A DNA stretch of 7,395 nucleotides from Bacteroidota bacterium (GTDB taxonomy: Bacteria; Bacteroidota; Bacteroidia; Chitinophagales; Chitinophagaceae): assembly GCA_023390215.1 (NCBI GenBank), contig JAEWDG010000034.1, positions 1 through 7,395 on the forward strand, in the 5' to 3' direction. Of this stretch, positions 1-6,452 are shown in pieces. A model generated the notes under the pieces. The model was not told the origin of the DNA. It did not search any database and worked only from the letters and a program-made list of their open reading frames with translations. Made by a program: the position numbers and the translations under genes. Position 1 is the stretch's first letter; each line of letters opens with the position of its first letter.

Positions 1-1
1 G

Positions 2-460
2 GATACGAGTATGACCAGTGCCGGCAGTAACATGGGCACACAGAATGAGTTTGTAAATACAGCGGCTAATGATGGCATGATGGAAGTTCAACTCGGTGAA
101 TTGGCCCAGAAAAATGCTTCAGCTGAATCAGTAAAGAACTACGGGTCAATGTTGGCCAAAGATCACAGCAAAGCCAACGATGAATTGAAATCTATTGCAG
201 CAGCAAAAAATATTGCCGTCCCCGCAAGTTTAAGCGCTGATCATGCCAGTCATCTTCAGGAGATGACGGCTAAAACGGGAAAAGATTTCGACAAAGCTTA
301 TATTGATATGATGGTGGAAGATCATGGTAAAGCTATTGATCTGTTTACCAAACAATCAAATGATAATTCAGATGCAGAGTTACAGGCATTCGCAAAGAAG
401 ACACTTCCCACGCTGAAAAAACATTTGGAGGAAGCAAAGAAATTGCAATCAAAAATGTAA
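2..460 (+). CDS. DUF4142 family protein, 5'-truncated by window edge
   Basis: The frame is open from the first complete codon at base 2, before the first ATG at 11, and there is no signal peptide after that ATG. DUF4142 proteins normally begin with a signal or lipoprotein peptide, so the true start probably lies outside the window. Counting from the ATG at 11, residues 12-146 form the DUF4142 domain: a predicted all-alpha, ferritin-like bundle. It begins with 'FVNTAANDGMMEVQLGELA', followed by helices carrying H52 (KDHSKAN), H105 (VEDHGKAI) and H138 (KKHLEE), positions that recur in this family. The protein is probably periplasmic or membrane-anchored. No biochemical role is established for the family; a stress or envelope role is sometimes suggested but cannot be seen here. 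It ends 49 bp from the convergent cytochrome gene. Family assignment is confident; function is unknown. Confidence 0.85.
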   Translation, partial: DTSMTSAGSNMGTQNEFVNTAANDGMMEVQLGELAQKNASAESVKNYGSMLAKDHSKANDELKSIAAAKNIAVPASLSADHASHLQEMTAKTGKDFDKAYIDMMVEDHGKAIDLFTKQSNDNSDAELQAFAKKTLPTLKKHLEEAKKLQSKM

Positions 461-467
461 GCATCGT

Positions 468-509
468 CAGGAATATATTCCTGTCAGGCCCTGCCCTAAC
501 CGGCGGGGC
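468..509. terminator. Hairpin pair between convergent genes, likely bidirectional terminator
   Basis: Two adjacent inverted repeats fill the gap between convergent stop codons. The first, 468-483, is a perfect 16-bp palindrome (CAGGAATATATTCCTG). The second pairs 488-495 (GCCCTGCC) with 502-509 (GGCGGGGC) around a 6-nt loop; it has eight pairs including one G-U on the plus-strand RNA and is followed by a T-rich stretch (TTATTCTT). On the minus strand the GC-rich hairpin directly follows the cytochrome stop codon but lacks a clear U tract. Terminator activity is inferred from position and structure. Confidence 0.5.
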
Positions 510-908
510 TTATTCTTGCAGAGGGAACGGATTCCCGCGGTGACAGGTATTACAACTCACGGCATTAAGATAAACCGGATCTATTCTTTTATCGAAATAA
601 AAATATTTCTGGTTGATGTCGATCATCATACGGATCATGTTGCGCGCTTGTTCTTTCATCTGTGTATCCGCTGCAAAATCCAATTCTTCTTGTTTACCAT
701 TTTCATTCTCAACCATAGAAGAGCTATGGCAAAAATCACATTTAACACTTAACGCTTTACAATAGGCTGACATCATACTGTCAAGTTGATGTTCTGTTAT
801 ATCCCCTGGTAGCACTTTCAGATTTTTAAATTTCGTGTGTTTAAATGAAGCAGAAATACCCAAAACAGATATGATAAAAAGCGCGGCCATCAAGAAAGAT
901 TTTTTCAT
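510..908 (-). CDS. Small exported two-heme c-type cytochrome (photosynthetic-reaction-centre cytochrome c-like)
   Basis: This 132-residue protein starts with an uncleaved-anchor or Sec signal sequence (MKKSFLMAALFIISVLGISA). Two heme c attachment motifs follow: C57-D-F-C-H61 and C119-N-T-C-H123. Each is preceded by a Met-containing helix (M45/M46 in 'LDSMMSAYCKALSV'; M91, M94 and M95 in 'MIRMMIDINQKYF') that could supply the distal heme ligand. This arrangement, ending in 'CNTCHRG', resembles half of the tetraheme cytochrome subunit of photosynthetic reaction centres (CytoC_RC, PF02276). Small non-photosynthetic members of that family are common in Bacteroidota. It should act as a periplasmic or membrane-attached electron carrier after heme attachment by the cytochrome c maturation machinery; the redox partner is unknown. 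The ATG at 908 places the signal peptide exactly at the N-terminus. It is transcribed divergently from the acetyltransferase gene. Confidence 0.85.
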   Translation of the reverse strand: MKKSFLMAALFIISVLGISASFKHTKFKNLKVLPGDITEHQLDSMMSAYCKALSVKCDFCHSSSMVENENGKQEELDFAADTQMKEQARNMIRMMIDINQKYFYFDKRIDPVYLNAVSCNTCHRGNPFPLQE

Positions 909-938
909 CGGAGAAATATAATTTTAATCCAAAATAAG

Positions 939-971
939 TTTAAATAAAGAACAAACGCTTGCTTAGATTTG
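939..971 (+). promoter_or_regulatory. Candidate Bacteroidota-type promoter for the acetyltransferase gene
   Basis: TAGATTTG at 964-971 matches the Bacteroidota -7 consensus TAnnTTTG exactly. A weak -33-like TTTA (939-942) lies about 21 bp upstream and lacks the usual TTTG. Transcription would start near 978, giving a leader of about 50 nt before the ATG at 1030. The element lies in the 121-bp divergent region between the cytochrome and acetyltransferase genes. No equally good match was seen for the cytochrome on the other strand. Confidence 0.35.
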
Positions 972-1029
972 ATAAATAAAATTTGGACACCTTCCACGGC
1001 ATTGATCCTTCGTTTTTCAAATTTGTAAG

Positions 1030-1533
1030 ATGAAAATACAGCCCTTATTTCGTGTTGCTGATATAAGCGATCTGCCAGAAATCGTATCTATTTACAACAG
1101 TACCGTAGCTTCCCGCATGGTAACTGCCGATACAGAACCTGTAACTGTTGAATCGCGTAAGGCATGGTTTAAGGCCCACGATTCTGCCCGAAGACCACTC
1201 TGGGTAATCGTTTTACACGAACGGATTGCAGGGTGGATCAGCTATCAATCGTTTTACGGAAGACCTGCATATAATGGAACCATTGAACTGAGCATCTATC
1301 TGCATAGTGATTTCAGAGGTAAAGGGCTGGGATCAAAAGCGCTCGACTATGCGATATCAAGAGCAGGCGATTATCATGTGAAGGCGATGATCGGAATTAT
1401 TTTTTCGCACAACATCCCCAGCCTGAGGCTATTTGAAACAAAAGGATTTAAACATTGGGGAGCGCTACCCGAAATTGCAGAGATCGATGGTAAGAAACTC
1501 AGTGTGACGATCCTGGGTAAACATTTGGATTAA
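1030..1533 (+). CDS. GNAT family N-acetyltransferase, phosphinothricin-acetyltransferase-like
   Basis: This 167-residue protein has the fold landmarks of GNAT acetyltransferases, which move an acetyl group from acetyl-CoA to an amine. The N-terminal 'VADISDLPEIVSIYN' (residues 9-23) and 'VTVESRKAWF' resemble the PAT/bar branch, which acetylates phosphinothricin, methionine sulfoximine and related amino acids. The acetyl-CoA pyrophosphate loop is R96-G-K-G-L-G101. The late 'SHNIPSLRLFETKGF' (residues 126-140) is the usual motif B helix ending in a GF turn. Length is normal for the branch and it is cytoplasmic, with no signal peptide. The substrate cannot be told from the sequence. There is no clear Shine-Dalgarno, as is usual in this phylum. 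Its TAA shares four bases with the stop codon of the convergent DUF3037 gene. Confidence 0.88.
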   Translation: MKIQPLFRVADISDLPEIVSIYNSTVASRMVTADTEPVTVESRKAWFKAHDSARRPLWVIVLHERIAGWISYQSFYGRPAYNGTIELSIYLHSDFRGKGLGSKALDYAISRAGDYHVKAMIGIIFSHNIPSLRLFETKGFKHWGALPEIAEIDGKKLSVTILGKHLD

Positions 1534-1913
1534 TTGACCAGAACTTCATAAAGTTTCTCCAGTTCAGCGGGAAGATCACTGCAAAAGCCAGGATGAACTT
1601 TTGAACATTGAATTGAAGTGCTTCTTGTAGCAGTTAACCAGCGGAAGCGTTCTGCCGGAATCAAACTGGCAATAGGGCTGCGTGGATGATTACCTTTTGC
1701 GATTGCCTGAAAAGCACAGAGATATTCCTGTATTTCATCCCAGTCTACACCTGCATCAAAAATTTTGCATCGTGAAAAATCCTCCGTAAATTTTGTATCG
1801 ATATAGCGGGCTGTTTTGCTGAACAGGATCACACCAATATTGATGAACTCCTCACGTTCAACCCTGGGTACGAGCCTGATCACCGCATATTCATATAACT
1901 GCTGCCCTTGCAT
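1530..1913 (-). CDS. DUF3037 domain-containing protein, partner of the upstream HipA_2-like kinase
   Basis: This 127-residue soluble protein belongs to the DUF3037 family (PF11236). It opens with 'LYEYAVIRLVPRVEREEFINIGVILF' (residues 6-31, here as a pattern with key R13, P16, E21, N25 and G27). It carries the characteristic late block around residues 89-110: 'RFRWLTATRSTSIQCSKVHP', with R98, S99 and H107. The family has no established biochemical function. The ATG at 1913 lies 23 bp inside the end of the kinase gene, so the two are almost certainly co-transcribed and probably translationally coupled. DUF3037 genes often sit beside HipA_2-type kinases, which suggests a substrate, regulator or neutralising partner; that role is inference. 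Its stop codon overlaps the convergent acetyltransferase stop, leaving no room for a separate terminator. Confidence 0.85.
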   Translation of the reverse strand: MQGQQLYEYAVIRLVPRVEREEFINIGVILFSKTARYIDTKFTEDFSRCKIFDAGVDWDEIQEYLCAFQAIAKGNHPRSPIASLIPAERFRWLTATRSTSIQCSKVHPGFCSDLPAELEKLYEVLVN

Positions 1914-2685
1914 CTTCTATCGATTTAATGAGTTCGTTCAAAGCGGAAATTCTTTCTGAAAGGAACCGTGTATATGCTTTCCGCTTCGCCTCTACACAAT
2001 CAAATATATCGAGTGGCTGCAACCACTCCGATGGAACCAGGTTTACTACATTCACTACTACTTCTGGAGTCAGCGCATATTGGATGCGCTCCTTGGCCCT
2101 TTCCAGTTCCAAAGCCTGGCGCAGGAGCACATGATCTCTGATGAGTGTGAACGGTTGTCTGATCTTTTCTTCCCAGTTCATCCAGGAATGATGAAAATAA
2201 AGTGCTGCACCATGGTCTATCAGCCAGAGTTCTTTGCGCCACATGAGCATATTTGTATTTCGGGCGGTACGGTCTACATTTAATAATATAGCATCGAACA
2301 ATACGATCAGGCTCGCAAGAAACGGATCAATGACGGAGGCTGCCGGATCGAAAGTTACAGAACCCGATAAATAATGCAGCCCCAGGTTCAGGCCGGTGCT
2401 GGCCTTTAAAAGATCTTGTATTTCCTCATCCGGTTCTGTTCTGCCAAATGCTTCATCCAAACGGGCGAATACAATTTCGGGTACGGCTAACCGTATGGCC
2501 CTGGCAAGTTCTCCACCGATCAATTCTGCGATCAATGCTTTTTTTCCCTGGCCGGCACCCCTGAATTTAAGCACATATAAAAAACCATCATCAGCCTCTG
2601 CTATCGCAGGGAGTGACCCACCCTCACGCAACGCGGTCACATACCGAACCACATTAACATTCCTGATCTTTTCCGCCTGTTCCAT
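1891..2685 (-). CDS. HipA-like (HipA_2 family) Ser/Thr kinase
   Basis: This 264-residue protein resembles the short HipA_2 branch of HipA kinases and lacks the HipA N-terminal subdomain (E. coli HipA has about 440 residues). Visible elements, in order, are a glycine turn (G22-G23-S24), the ATP-binding lysine K40 in 'LYVLKF', a 'GQGKKAL' segment leading to E54 (candidate helix-C glutamate), and 'FDAILLNVDRTARNTNML' at 130-147. In that last segment D138 and N143 keep the catalytic D-x4-N spacing of HipA D309/N314. D157 in 'LWLIDHG' corresponds to the metal-binding Asp. All catalytic residues are therefore present and activity is likely. HipA phosphorylates glutamyl-tRNA synthetase; the target here is unknown. 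No HipB-like helix-turn-helix gene adjoins it; instead the downstream DUF3037 gene overlaps by 23 bp. Toxin behaviour is only a possibility. Confidence 0.85.
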   Translation of the reverse strand: MEQAEKIRNVNVVRYVTALREGGSLPAIAEADDGFLYVLKFRGAGQGKKALIAELIGGELARAIRLAVPEIVFARLDEAFGRTEPDEEIQDLLKASTGLNLGLHYLSGSVTFDPAASVIDPFLASLIVLFDAILLNVDRTARNTNMLMWRKELWLIDHGAALYFHHSWMNWEEKIRQPFTLIRDHVLLRQALELERAKERIQYALTPEVVVNVVNLVPSEWLQPLDIFDCVEAKRKAYTRFLSERISALNELIKSIEDARAAVI

Positions 2686-2728
2686 TATTTCACGAAAATA
2701 GAAGTTCTGATTAATCTTTAGGAATGAA

Positions 2729-2754
2729 AATGCCCCGCAAAATTGCAGGGCATT
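2729..2754 (-). terminator. Rho-independent-type terminator of the outer-membrane barrel gene
   Basis: On the minus strand AATGCCCTGCAA (2754-2743) pairs with TTGCGGGGCATT (2740-2729), giving a stem of up to 12 bp with one U-G wobble. It is followed by TTTTCATTCC and lies 18 bp after the barrel stop codon. On the plus strand the wobble becomes a C-A mismatch, so the structure favours termination of the minus-strand transcript. It separates the barrel gene from the downstream kinase gene, which then needs its own promoter within about 45 bp. A weak TATTTTCG (2700-2693) is the only candidate -7 there. Confidence 0.6.
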
Positions 2755-2772
2755 GATATTAACATGAAAGAA

Positions 2773-5199
2773 CTATTTGATCCTGTTGGATTCTGATTCC
2801 AGCCCGGTTTGTCTTTGTCTTGAATTTTTAACCTGGCTGTTCCCGAATCTCCAGCTAAGAGAGGCTCTGAACGTCTGGCTTTCCCAGGTTCCTTTTCCTC
2901 TCATATACAGCCCGCCAAAATCCGTTGTCATCCTCCAGCCTGCTGTGTGAAACAGGTCTGTAGCACTCACTTTCAGCGTCATTTTCTTATCCAGCAATAA
3001 TTTCTGCAGTCCGATATCTACCCCTGCCTGTGAACTTGCCCGCGAAGTTCCCGCCCAGTAACTCGGACCATGGAACCAGCAACTCGCCTCAGCAGAATAA
3101 TCCTTACCGAGCGTAAAGCTTTGTTGAATATAACCGCCATAGGTGCCAAAAGAATTACGAACAGTTTTTCCGTTATACGCACCTTTCAGGTCCTGATAAT
3201 TGTACCAGAGGTTTATGTACCCGTTCCACCATTTACGAACAGAAAAATTTGAACTTATACTGGCGTTATAGATTTTCTGAGAAGCAAGGTTTCTTTCCTG
3301 AACAAAGGTTGTATTACCTGCGGTGTCCGTTACCTGTGTACTGAAATTTTTCACATTCGCAAAACCTACGGTTGTGTTGATCTTGCTTAAGAATGTATGT
3401 GTAAGTTCAATATTGTCGGTGTATTGCGGCTGAAGAAATGCGTTTCCTTTTTCAAAGGTCAATTCATCAAGTTTATTTTCAAAGGGATTCAGATCCTGAT
3501 AACTTGGCCTGTCGATACGACGGCTGTAGGTAAGGTTTAGGGCATTCTTATCATTGATATTCCAGGTAAGGGCTGCACTGGGGAACAGATCCAGGTAATG
3601 GCGTTTTACAAAATCCTCCGCGCCGCTGTTCCCGTCTTTTCTCGTAAGATCTCCTTCACTGTTTGTTTGTTCGGCACGCAAACCGGCCTGCATACTCCAT
3701 TTTTTTCCCAGGGGCGTGTTATAGTTCAGGTATGCAGCATTCACATTTTCCTTGTACTGGAAATCATTACTCCGGGAAAGTTGCATTTCCGGATTACCAT
3801 CTACATCATTGAAAAAGTCGAAGGTGTTTTTCGTAGTCACAAAGGCCGTCTTAAATCCATAACCGAATTTTCCTTTTCCAAGTTTCTGTTCACCATCAGC
3901 TTTTAAAGAAAAGATAGAAATTCGGGTGGGTGTGTAGTTCCGGTAAATCACGGTATATAAAGGATTTCCGCTCTGATCTACATAATTATTTGGCTGATAG
4001 CCCCTGCGTACATCATCAAATATTCCGTAGTCAACATCTACATTGTATTCCTTCCCGCTTGTATCCGCAAAACGGTAATTCAGGTTGAAGTTGGCGTTTG
4101 TCCGGTTACCCTTCACATTGTTGGTTGAATTCAGATCTTTCTCGAATTTATTGGTAGGATTATAACTGATGGAAGTTTTCGTGCTGCTTATCCAATCGAT
4201 ACTGCCCGTGCTTGTGTTTGTCAAAAATCCGATCGTGCTCTTGTCGTTTATGAAATAATCAACACCAGCCTTTAGGTTCATCACTTTTCTCTTGCTGGTA
4301 TTCGTGGATAGCTGATCGTAAAGTGAATCATTCTGAATCCGGTAAAAACCAAGTGTGTTACGGTAGTTTCCAATATTACCGCTGAGGTTACCAAACACAT
4401 TCACTTTTTTATTCCGGAAATTTAATCCCAACGAACCATTTGCTTTTGGTGTTATCCCCTGAACAAATCCCAGGTTCACATTTCCATTCGTACCGTATTT
4501 TTTATTTTTCTTCAACCGGAAATTGATTACCCCTGCATTGCCGCTCGCATCATATTTAGCACCGGGATTACTGATCATTTCTATTGCTTCCACATCATTG
4601 CTGTTGATGCCTTTTAAATACTCGGCAACTTCTTTTGAATCCAATTGCATCAGTTTTCCATCCACATAAATTTTTACTCCCGATTTTCCTTTCATTGTGA
4701 TATTATCATTGTTGTCTACCTGCACACCGGGAGATTTTTGCAAAAGTTCAAGGGCATTGCTACCGGTTGCATTTATACTTGCCTCAACATTGAAAACAGT
4801 TTTATCCGCCTTCACTTCGATGAGGGGCTTTTTTGATCTTACAACAACGGCGCCCAGGCTAACAGGAGTAGGCTCAAGGTGAATGGATGGCACAACAAGA
4901 TCAGACGATCCGCTAAAATCTAATTTCGATGAACTAAATGTTTCGTACCCAACAGCTTCGATTCTCACAAAATAATTACCTGCCGATGCCGGCCGGATGT
5001 CAAATTCACCGTCGGAATTCGTTATCCCGGTTTTTAGTAAGCTGCTGTCGGCAGATAATAAACTGACACTTGCATACGCGACGGATTGCTTTTTCTGATC
5101 CGTAACTTTTCCCCTGATGGTTGCCCCGGGGCTTTGGGCCTGAGTCTGCTGTAGCACAAGGCATACGAGTCCCAGCAACGTGGTTAATAGTTGTTTCAT
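2773..5199 (-). CDS. Outer-membrane beta-barrel / TonB-dependent-receptor-like protein with carboxypeptidase-regulatory-like domain
   Basis: The protein has 808 residues when started at the ATG at 5199. That ATG gives a signal peptide (MKQLLTTLLGLVCLVLQQTQAQ); the 22 codons upstream, from 5265, would hide it. After cleavage comes a carboxypeptidase-regulatory-like beta-sandwich (about residues 27-105; 'GKVTDQKKQSVAYASVSLL' to 'GEFDIRPASAGNYFVRIEAV'). A plug-like domain follows (about 117-232, with 'LELLQKSPGVQVD', 'KIYVDGK' and 'IEMISNPGAKYDASGNAGVI'). The rest is a large barrel of the OMP_b-brl_3 type (PF14905), whose last strand is 'TFRASLSWRFG' before a polar tail. Such proteins sit in the outer membrane and may import ligands using TonB energy; the ligand cannot be predicted. 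No SusD-like lipoprotein, sigma factor or anti-sigma gene adjoins it, so it is not an evident SusCD pair. Regulatory candidates lie at 5256-5360. Confidence 0.88.
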   Translation of the reverse strand: MKQLLTTLLGLVCLVLQQTQAQSPGATIRGKVTDQKKQSVAYASVSLLSADSSLLKTGITNSDGEFDIRPASAGNYFVRIEAVGYETFSSSKLDFSGSSDLVVPSIHLEPTPVSLGAVVVRSKKPLIEVKADKTVFNVEASINATGSNALELLQKSPGVQVDNNDNITMKGKSGVKIYVDGKLMQLDSKEVAEYLKGINSNDVEAIEMISNPGAKYDASGNAGVINFRLKKNKKYGTNGNVNLGFVQGITPKANGSLGLNFRNKKVNVFGNLSGNIGNYRNTLGFYRIQNDSLYDQLSTNTSKRKVMNLKAGVDYFINDKSTIGFLTNTSTGSIDWISSTKTSISYNPTNKFEKDLNSTNNVKGNRTNANFNLNYRFADTSGKEYNVDVDYGIFDDVRRGYQPNNYVDQSGNPLYTVIYRNYTPTRISIFSLKADGEQKLGKGKFGYGFKTAFVTTKNTFDFFNDVDGNPEMQLSRSNDFQYKENVNAAYLNYNTPLGKKWSMQAGLRAEQTNSEGDLTRKDGNSGAEDFVKRHYLDLFPSAALTWNINDKNALNLTYSRRIDRPSYQDLNPFENKLDELTFEKGNAFLQPQYTDNIELTHTFLSKINTTVGFANVKNFSTQVTDTAGNTTFVQERNLASQKIYNASISSNFSVRKWWNGYINLWYNYQDLKGAYNGKTVRNSFGTYGGYIQQSFTLGKDYSAEASCWFHGPSYWAGTSRASSQAGVDIGLQKLLLDKKMTLKVSATDLFHTAGWRMTTDFGGLYMRGKGTWESQTFRASLSWRFGNSQVKNSRQRQTGLESESNRIK

Positions 5200-5255
5200 G
5201 GCTTTATACTTTTGGCTGTTAATAAATAACAATACAAAAGAAGGAAAAGCATAAT

Positions 5256-5360
5256 CTGTTTCCATATCAATTGTGATGAAACAGCATTAAGGGAAGATGA
5301 GCGGAAGAAATAACAGTGACTAACGGTTTCGGAGAAACGAATCCTCTCCGCAACAGTTTC
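5256..5360. promoter_or_regulatory. Cluster of GTTTC/GAAAC motifs upstream of the barrel gene, candidate operator region
   Basis: Five copies of GTTTC or its complement GAAAC occur within about 105 bp, at 5258-5262, 5278-5282, 5326-5330, 5334-5338 and 5356-5360. Two pairs form inverted repeats: CTGTTTC (5256-5262) with GAAACAG (5278-5284), and GTTTC-GGA-GAAAC (5326-5338). In addition AACGGTTTCGGA (5322-5333) is repeated with one change as AACAGTTTCGGA (5352-5363), 30 bp apart and so close to three helical turns. The cluster lies 57-165 bp upstream of the barrel start codon. Binding by a regulator is inferred, not shown. Confidence 0.3.
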
Positions 5361-5754
5361 GGAATGGCACGGATAGATAAATGATATGATGAACGACCCT
5401 GATAAGACCGTTTTATTATAATAAACAGTCTATTTCAAATAATGAAAATAACGGTGGTAATTTGGTACTCGTCAATCTCAACCATTCTTCAGAACCCGGC
5501 AAACTGGTCAACAGCATATAATCCCGGTTATTCCGGCCGGAACATCCTTTTGTTTAGCAATCGCGGAGGAATTTGACGTAAATTTCAACAGGCAGGTAAA
5601 TGGAAAAAACGCAAGGGGTATATTTATCCGGCAGGCGACCAGAGATTTACGGATCTGCTCAGCTCTCATATTTTAAATTATTTTATTGATTTTCGCTGCA
5701 GCATATTTTCGGCTATTACACGTAATTTTAGGCATTATACTGGCTTTTAGATTT
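5266..5754. other. Intergenic region between the divergent barrel and protease genes
   Basis: I see no convincing gene here. The longest ATG-led frame checked (5442-5576, 44 codons) resembles nothing I recognise. Besides the GTTTC cluster, the stretch holds an imperfect dyad (5406-5413 GACCGTTT with 5423-5430 AAACAGTC) around an AT-rich centre, whose core 5412-5425 is a 14-bp palindrome. It also holds a 12-bp palindrome TTCCGGCCGGAA (5531-5542). A TATTTTCG at 5704-5711 is a one-mismatch -7 candidate for the protease gene, without a well-spaced -33. No tRNA, CRISPR or insertion-sequence end was seen. Confidence 0.5.
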
Positions 5755-6378
5755 ATGAAAAAACAAATTATGTTTCGCTCCCTACCCGTGATTCTGCTGA
5801 TCCTGGTTGGCCAGGTTGGTTTCTCACAGAATTATCTGTATAATCTTGTGGAATCTCAGAGAAAATTATTGAAAGCTCCGGCCCGGGAATTGTCGATATT
5901 CAAAACATCCTCCAATGCGGCGATCAAGGCTGACCTGTCTTCCACACTCCGTCAATTCGATTTATTTGAGGTCGATCCTTTACAACTCTCTATTATCCGC
6001 AAGACCAGGCCGGAATTAATTAAACTCATCATTCCCGCATCCGGAGGAACGATCTCACTGGAATTGTTGCAACAGGATATTAACACTTCAGGTGATTTCA
6101 GTTTCAATACGCTTTCCGGAGATGGAAAAAAGGCAACCGCAAGCACTGACCAGGGTTATCATTACCGGGGATATGTTAGCAATGATCCCAATTCGATTGC
6201 TTCATTCAGCAGTTTTGAAAACGGAGAAGTGATGATCATGTTTTCAAACGCTGATGATAATTATACGCTCGGTCTTGTAAAAGGTACATCAACCAATATG
6301 TACTTTACAGAAATGGCCAAATACGTTCACCATTATCATTTACATGCCATAGCGACGACGATCCAGCCCTGGACCTGA
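5755..6378 (+). pseudogene. Secreted metalloprotease, N-terminal fragment (signal peptide and propeptide) ending at a frameshift
   Basis: Starting at the ATG at 5755 gives a good signal peptide (MKKQIMFRSLPVILLILVGQ, cleavage near residue 24). An in-frame TTG at 5686 would add 23 residues and bury it. The remaining sequence, up to about residue 196, resembles the propeptide of Bacteroidota reprolysin-like proteases: a beta-rich segment with 'GYHYRGYVSNDPNSIASFSS' and 'NADDNYTLGLVKG', as in proteins that continue into a zinc-protease domain. After 'YVHHYHLH' (codon at 6343) the frame runs into an unrelated tail and a TGA at 6376-6378. The -1 frame continues the expected protein without a stop. 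This is therefore the first part of one gene of roughly 543 codons split by a one-base loss or a sequencing error. Alone it would be a secreted propeptide with no catalytic domain. Confidence 0.75.
6340..6352 (+). other. Frameshift site splitting the metalloprotease gene
   Basis: Upstream, frame 1 (codons in step with 5755) reads a sensible propeptide ending 'YVHHYHLH'. Downstream, the frame in step with 6453 reads 'SDDDPALDLTTPNSQRISN' and continues to the catalytic domain. That second frame is open from 6255 onward, so the shift lies somewhere in 6255-6378. Sequence character places it at about 6343-6350, consistent with loss of one base. There is no homopolymer or classical slippery heptamer at the spot. 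Confidence 0.65.
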
Positions 6379-6452
6379 CTACTCCGAATAGCCAGAGAAT
6401 TTCAAACGTAGAACCGCCCGCCCAGGGAATCCCGGCGCCGCTTTGTCAAAAA

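Noticed and set aside
1891..2685. Classical hipBA toxin-antitoxin operon
   Set aside because: No helix-turn-helix HipB gene precedes the kinase, and the protein is of the short HipA_2 type.
2000..2701. Additional open frames on either strand over the kinase gene
   Set aside because: They lie wholly or mostly inside the kinase coding region in other frames and have no family-like sequence.
3070..4882. Plus-strand open frames of about 60-100 codons across the barrel gene
   Set aside because: They are antisense shadows of a long, clearly coding gene and show no domain features.
2773..5199. SusC/SusD-type polysaccharide utilisation system
   Set aside because: No SusD-like gene, glycoside hydrolase or sigma/anti-sigma pair adjoins the barrel gene, and the barrel resembles the OMP_b-brl_3 group rather than typical SusC.
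5200..5265. Upstream ATG at 5265 extending the outer-membrane barrel protein by 22 residues
   Set aside because: The extension would place a non-signal segment ahead of a textbook signal peptide that begins at the ATG at 5199.
5442..5576. 44-codon ATG-led open frame in the intergenic region
   Set aside because: It has no recognisable motif, no signal peptide and no ribosome-binding support. It is short enough to arise by chance.
5686..5754. TTG start adding 23 residues to the protease propeptide fragment
   Set aside because: The ATG at 5755 gives a normal signal peptide directly; the extension is better read as promoter or leader DNA.
6340..6378. Programmed ribosomal frameshifting in the protease gene
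   Set aside because: No slippery heptamer or strong downstream structure was found at the join, so a mutation or sequencing error is simpler.
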